A stretch of 64,000 bases of DNA from Mytilus galloprovincialis (taxonomy: Eukaryota; Mollusca; Bivalvia; Mytilida; Mytilidae). The notes beneath the pieces were generated by a model. That model was not told the DNA's origin. It saw only the letters and a program-made list of their open reading frames with translations, and made no database searches. The translations under genes and the position numbers were made by a program. Shown here piece after piece: positions 58,460 through 64,000 of the stretch (position 1 is its first letter; every line of letters begins with the position of its first letter). The DNA lies in assembly GCF_965363235.1 (NCBI RefSeq), contig NC_134845.1, positions 61,161,261-61,225,260 of the forward strand, written 5' to 3'.

Positions 58460-59510
58460 GCTAGTATCATGTAATTCACTCAGTTCTGTCATATTGTAAA
58501 TCAAGAACAAAACAAATTACATGCTACCTGCAGTTGACACAAAACACACAGTATGTACATAAAATGATAGTGTGTTCTGAGATAATTAAGGATAATTTGC
58601 CTCTAAAATACTGTGCCTGAGCTAGCCACATATCTTTGACAGAAATGCGTCACCATAGGGGTATTTGCATACACGTGTGTGTACGACTACCAGTCTACTG
58701 GTCTCAGAGTACTTTAGCAAGCCGTTCCCGAGCGGTATAGCCTTACTTGATTTTCCACGTGGTACCGCATAAGAGTAAATCTTTGTGGGCATAGACCGAC
58801 GTGAAATAGAGCTGATGAGCAATCAAGATGAGACTATTCCTCGTTAAGGCACGTAGGCACCCTAACTACTCAGAAAATGTTCATAAATGTCTGGCCTGAT
58901 CATTTAAAATAGTAACATAACGTGAACCATAAAGGCACAACATCTTCATAAAAATAGGCGGTGTTGGGGCGGCTGGAGGGTTGATTTGAATTTTTGCACT
59001 TCTATACTGCTACTAACTATCAATGCAACTGACTGAATAAACCTGACAAAGATTGAAAAATTAATACGTGCACCAAGTCATGAGACGGTTAAGAAAACAT
59101 TGCCGTCTCTACCACAGACATCATAAATCTAGTAATAAAATGTGTATCGTCCACCTAAATAAATAATGATTTTAACAGAAGCCGAGTCGGACAGAACATG
59201 AAACATTAATATAAACATCAATTAAAAATTTCTAATTATATACTTCACATAATTATACAACCTTACAAACCGAAAGTTTTCTCAGCATTTATTTTTCGCT
59301 TCATAGATGCATACATTATATCTGCGTTTGAGTGAAAAGAGGTTGTTGCAGAAAAAAATATCCTAACATTAAATCGATTAAGGTTTTTAAATGCGGTCAT
59401 ACTATTCTCTCTGTACAAACGAATCCTAAAACCGCATGTAGTTGACCTCATACTAATTGTAACCTATGAATAGATCAAAAGCTAAAGAATTAAACGACAG
59501 TCTTTAGATA
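58460..59510. other. FREP2 intron without further genes
   Basis: 59260-59440 is alignable with FREP1 intron text at 14738-14920 ('acaaaccgaaagt', 'cgtttgagtga.aagaggt'), confirming that the duplication covers intron sequence. The open frames here (58622-58822, 59263-59451) are not conserved as protein between the two copies. Confidence 0.5.
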
Positions 59511-60319
59511 AAGCTCACCATGCAATTAGTTCCAAATAGTGTCAACTCAACCATCTTCCTCTGAAGATTTCCGATACTGTCTTACTTCTGAAAAGAACAT
59601 TGTAGACTTATAAAACTCGAAATGACTGCAAAACGGTGTTCTGACCTTATTAATAGTTTACACTAACAAAGACATTTCATATTATGACATCGACATGTCC
59701 GTTTCACCACATTCGATAGTAACTAAAAAGTTGTTTGCAACATTGAATGTTTCCACTTTGTTTTATATAAAAGCTTCATAATGAACATAAAAATACAACG
59801 GTCAACAGTATTTGACTTGTAATTGCGTACACATGTATTCAAACATTATTTTATTATTTTGTGACGTTTCGTTATTGTTTTTTGCAAATTACAAAACACA
59901 GACGTCATCTTAGTTATCGCACAGTGATTATGCTGCAAAATTACACAAAGCATATTTCTCAATATCAAGCGCATTACATCAAACAAATAGTAACAACCCC
60001 GTGTAAATATAGCTAAACATTGAAAACGTTGTATAGTATTGGCTTCATAAGCGATTTTTTTGATGTACCATCATTAGTAACGCTCAAAGAGGAAAACATT
60101 GAAAGAGCAAATGAATCAGAATTGAAAAAAATTCTAAGTAACTAAAAAGTAGTCTTTTCCTTACCACTTATATTTTTACTTCCTGATGTCAAGTTGATGG
60201 TTGACAAATACACAATCAGTATGATTTAGTACATTCTCATTACTAATGGTGTCAATTGAAAAGTCTTTACAGCACTTATGATGAGATATTGAATAAATTG
60301 CATTTTCAGAAAACATGTA

Positions 60320-61395
60320 TATATATTTCCCGTTTCAAATCTTCATTGTATAAAATGTCTTCGTTGCGTGCAAACTTGAGGTGAATGGATTTCTCCACTC
60401 AAAAAAGTTTAAATCAAAATATTAAAAAAAGCTCAGAAGCCTCTCGTTTTAAATGTTAAAATTTAACTGACTTGAATGGAGTATAATCATAACACACTTG
60501 ATGTGGTGGTGGAATTTATGTTTTCAATTATAACTAAATCCAAATAGTTTCTCCCGTATTTGGAGAAGTAGAGTTCAGTGCGTTGATGGCTTCGGACCAA
60601 TTCATTCAATAATTATAAAGACACGAGACAATCCAAATTTTCTGGAGGTTGTAAAAAAAGGAGGGCGAACATATAGTTTTGCTATTTGAAGAAACCCTAA
60701 AAAAAATTGGGAAATCCAAGTTTGCTCAACACTATATGCAGTCTAAAAAAATCGTTTATTGTAATAACTCGACAAAAGGGTTCAAATTGTGAGACATACA
60801 GCTGATACTTACACAATCATTCAGGTAATTTACAGAAAATGTATGTCACATAAAATTACCAATACTTGTTATAATCATCCAGTGTACAAAGTTTTGAGGT
60901 AACATGTGAGATATATTTTCCCTGGAAAATGTTTTCAACTCAAATTCTAACACAGCACTGAATAAATTATATAAATAGGATAATGAAGAAAAATATGTTT
61001 TATTTATATATCAACAGTGGAATACATCGAGTTTTTTTCTTAATTTCCTGTATTTAGAATTTGTCATTCGATTTTCAAAAATATAAGCCTAACCTCCATG
61101 CAAATAACTTTTATTTTGCCAATTTTTGTTGATACAATTGATATCGATATTTGACCTAGAGTTACACTATCAGGTAACAATCTAAGCGGAAATGCCGATT
61201 GGCATGACATTTTGAAATTTTGTTTTTGCAAATCCTTCTATTTTGTCATTTTCGAGACAATGGCGTCATCTTAAGAAGTGAAAAAGGGCATGGCGTCATT
61301 AATTAAGACAAAAAAAAAAAAAGACCTGGCGTCATTTAAAAATGGCTTGGCGTCTATCCATGCTAACCATGCTTGGAGGAAACACTAAGTGTAGA
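60320..61395. other. gene-free stretch upstream of FREP2
   Basis: No exon is recognised. Several 'tggcgtca' phrases occur near 61260-61350 beside a poly(A) run, and 'gcgtcat' recurs four times in ~100 bp; no named repeat fits. Confidence 0.4.
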
Positions 61396-61399
61396 GATG

Positions 61400-61995
61400 A
61401 AGTCCACATAATTAAATATCAGAACGTATTGATCCATTTCCATTCGATATGGACTGACAAAGTTGTTGACCAAGAGTTCGACTTGTTTATTTGCGTATGA
61501 TCGCAAAACAAATATCACACTACAACAGACCACACCATTTATCTACATTTCAAAAAGAAAAATGACATAAATTATCGAAAAATATATTATCATGTTTATT
61601 GAATGGAAGAACAGACATAAATAATTCAACTGAAATTGTAATATAAAGTAAAATGATAATATGTCATTTGAACTAGACCCCGCTACAGAAGCTGGCCTGA
61701 AAAGTGTAAGATTTAAAGTAACAGAAACAAAGATAATATGCACACGAACAATAAAAATGGTACCGGTATAAGATTTTTCAGCAGTTTTGTCAGTTCAATT
61801 TTTTTAATAGATTTACTAGAATCATGAGCAGTCCTGAGAAATATATCCCAAAACAAATATATTTTTGTTTACAAAATGTATTTCATACACGTAGATGTAC
61901 AAGTCGAACTCTGGGTCGACAACGTTGTCGGTCCATATCGGATGGAAATGGATCGATGCGTTCTATTATAATATATTTTCCTTCAATTACAGGAA
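61400..61995. repeat. diverged long inverted repeat
   Basis: 61425-61490 ('aacgtattgatccatttcca', 'tcgatatggactgacaaagt') is the reverse complement, at roughly 85-90%, of 61898-61970 ('aagtcgaactctgggtcgac', 'gtccatatcggatggaaatg'). Similarity fades outward on both sides. The ~400 bp between the arms has no coding content. It is possibly an old DNA transposon derivative. Confidence 0.6.
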
Positions 61996-62039
61996 ATATG
62001 ACCGGATAACTGAGTAGCAGGATGTATGAATTCATTAAT

Positions 62040-62780
62040 TTAGACTTAATTACAGACAAAAATTTTAAAACTATATTGTGTCTGTCCTTATAACATATAT
62101 GAAGGCCATCCCCACAGTGACCTCAATGTTTTGTTTACTGATATTTCATTTTAATAAACATTCATTAAAGTTCATCCATTTGGCACCTCTTAAGTGAGCT
62201 TGATGAGGGATATTCCAATATCCGCAGATGAATTGACATTGAATTCAAACAAATGTATGGTATTTGACATACACATACTTATTCTATCCATTTTGACGGC
62301 AAAATCATAAGTAACGATTTTTTTTTAAGTGGAAACCAAACGGAAAGTAATTAACCGTTAAAAATAATTCTTCTCTGTAATGCTCAATGCTTGTCTATAT
62401 AGGGGCATCTAATTTGTCAAAATTTTCAAATCTAGCATGACGCACATAAACGAATGAATTCGATCATCGGACAATAAACTAGAACTTTTGTTTATGATAC
62501 GTTAAAAAAGAAGCCGTTCAATAATTATGGCGGAAAACACTGGTTTAACCAAGTGTAACACGAATCAAAGTGTACAAATAATACTAAGATTTACTTTGTT
62601 TAAGATTTTATTGGATTGCAAGGCGAACAACTCTCACATAAACTCTCAGTGTCATTAAAAAAATTACGTTACAATTTCAGCAGAACCTGACTTTTATGAA
62701 ACGACTGCGGATATTCATCTTATAATCGAAATCTAAATCGCGTTTTTGGGATCTGTAGAAGACACGCAATTTACAGCAAT
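62040..62780. other. gene-free stretch downstream of BTB copy 2
   Basis: Nothing recognisable is present. It presumably includes the 3' UTR of the BTB copy 2 gene, but no clear AATAAA on the minus strand could be assigned. Confidence 0.4.
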
Positions 62781-62782
62781 TG

Positions 62783-63824
62783 TTAGAGACAGAACATTAT
62801 ACCAGCTATCTGTCCTTGGGTAATATCGGTACTACATTTAGACTTTGTAGAATTCTGAAAAGTTATTGTTACATCATCTTGTTTACAAACCGATTTACAA
62901 TTGCTTCCATAATATGTGGTTGGTTTAATATCTCGAACCACAATTGTATATCGCTTTTCGGCGTTCAGTAAGATCGGTTTGGTTAGGGATACGCCAATTG
63001 TTTCATTGAGTGACGTTCCCGATTCCATGTCAAGTACCTCATTGCTGAAAATGTTTGTAGACTCGTCTGTTAATTCAAAAGTAAACTTGGCATTGCCTCC
63101 ACACGTGACGGAAAGTGGTGCAAAAATGATACAGCCTTTGAGCCATATGGATTTGTTTGAATGAAAAATCAGGGCATTTGCTGCGTTACTGCGCCAACCA
63201 TTGCTAATACGTGTATGTCGATGTATGATTTTAGTTTCCCCTTGCAGATTTGGTCCCCTCGGACATCTAGGATCAGTTGAAAATAATGAGCATACCTCTC
63301 CATGGTGCCAACGAAAAACACTCAGAATTTCATCTGTTGTAAGTAGCATTGAATGTGAAACTGTGGTAGAAAAATATTTTTTCTCGATCAGTGGAAACCT
63401 TATTAAAGACATTAATTCTCCTGATATGGATCTTAGGTTCTCTGCATTTACTTCAAGATCTTGAAGTTGGCACTGATTTGTTATCCACTTCAAAAAAAAA
63501 TTGCAGACGTCTGTCTCAGAACAAGATAGATATTCTGATTTTAAAATCAATTGTACACATTGACTGTTAAGCTCAACAGCATGAATTGATGATAGACATT
63601 CTGCCGTATTGTCTTCGATGTATTTCAAACTTTCCGTTTGAAGATCTTCAAGATGAAATTGCCTTGCTGTTGAAAGTGTAACAACGGCATCAGCAGATTT
63701 TGCGGTCGATATAAGAAATTCAGAACATTTTGACATGACTGTGGAGAGCATGTACTTATCACCTGCATATAACATACTATCCACGTTCTTGTTCGATATT
63801 AGAACATCATCGTCATACGCAAGC
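62783..63824 (-). CDS. BTB-BACK-PHR protein, copy 2, last exon (first exon outside window)
   Basis: The exon begins after a TTTTTTTTAG acceptor (63826-63825) in the same phase as copy 1. It reads (R)LAYDDDVLIS, the end of the BTB domain, then 333 residues from MDSMLYAGDKYM. The BACK domain spans ~30-160 of those (SCSETDVCNFFLKW; HSMLLTTDEILSVFRW), and the PHR domain ~190-333 (GWRSNAANAL, CIIFAP, YTIVVRDIKPTTYYG, GQIAGIMFCL). It is fully open and clearly paralogous to exon 2 of copy 1 (26572-27604), whose TAG corresponds to an Asp here. BTBD-type proteins are cullin-3 ubiquitin-ligase adaptors; this role is inferred from architecture. The BTB-encoding first exon must lie beyond 64000, so intactness of the gene cannot be judged. 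Confidence 0.85.
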
Positions 63825-64000
63825 CTAAAAAAAAAATTTAAACATTACAAACTTTTCAATAGAATCTTTGTAATAATGAATGTTTTTGTCAAATTATATT
63901 TTAGCAGCGTTGATTTCAGCTGAAGCCTACATGTATAAAATGTTCAATTCAAAAGAATACAATTTTAATACAAAAGGCTGTTTTGACAAATAACATTTGA

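Larger units (their letters stand above)
43733..60234 (-). pseudogene. FREP2: dead duplicate of the FREP1 gene
   Basis: Homologous exons: A 60234-60165, B 59587-59519, C 50397-50326, D 49058-48994, E 47815-47756, G 46486-46347, W 45657-~45576, Z 43937-43733. Lesions: codon 3 is TAA; exon B has TGA and TAA; the exon D acceptor is GG instead of AG, and the exon has a 7-nt deletion; exon G has Tyr for the first fibrinogen-domain Cys; exon W has lost its end (GEYWLG) and donor; exon Y is absent between W and Z; exon Z has a 10-nt deletion between DQDND and WWP, which frameshifts the domain and removes a Cys. A, B, C, E and G keep FREP1 exon lengths exactly (70, 69, 72, 60, 140). Without the retroelements (51913-58371) the locus is ~10 kb, like FREP1, so it arose by segmental duplication. 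Confidence 0.88.

Overview
The window looks like genomic DNA of a marine bivalve, most likely a mussel (Mytilidae). It is AT-rich and intron-containing. It carries repeat families I associate with mussel genomes and gene families that are expanded in bivalves: fibrinogen-related proteins (FREPs), BTB-BACK-PHR proteins and B-box/TRIM-like proteins. There is no bacterial gene organisation. The species call is inference from recalled repeat and gene families, not from a database search.

Layout. 1-5.3 kb is repeat-rich intergenic DNA that includes a 3' fragment of a Penelope-like element. 5.3-15.8 kb (minus strand) is an apparently intact nine-exon FREP gene (FREP1, 319 aa) that I assembled exon by exon. 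16.5-26.5 kb is a graveyard of mobile DNA: a decayed Penelope-like RT, a foldback element, a 1.9-kb element with long inverted ends, a 35-bp array and a hammerhead-ribozyme repeat dimer. 26.6-30.3 kb (minus) is a BTB-BACK-PHR gene with one in-frame stop. 31.5-37.8 kb is mostly non-coding with dispersed repeats. 37.8-40.2 kb (plus) is a broken B-box/beta-propeller gene interrupted by a roughly 700-bp insertion. 41.8-42.6 kb is a second ribozyme-repeat array. 43.7-60.2 kb (minus) is FREP2, a duplicated and clearly dead copy of FREP1; one of its introns contains two head-to-tail copies of a Penelope-like retroelement (51.9-58.4 kb). The window ends with the last exon of a second BTB-BACK-PHR gene (62.8-63.8 kb, minus), whose first exon lies outside.

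Most notable. (1) The tandem retroelement has the permuted order GIY-YIG endonuclease, then a CxC linker motif, then reverse transcriptase: the Naiad type of Penelope-like element. (2) A dispersed family, tandemly repeated at about 336-355 bp, carries a 39-nt type I hammerhead ribozyme core, i.e. it looks like a metazoan retrozyme; one copy lies in sense orientation in a FREP1 intron. (3) About 61 bp of the Naiad 5' leader is about 85% identical to part of that ribozyme repeat, a possible link between the non-autonomous repeats and their mobilising element. (4) The FREP1/FREP2 duplication supplies empty-site evidence for a TTAA-targeting MITE.

Limits: everything was read by eye. Splice junctions are predictions, repeat family boundaries are approximate, and repeat names from memory are marked as such.
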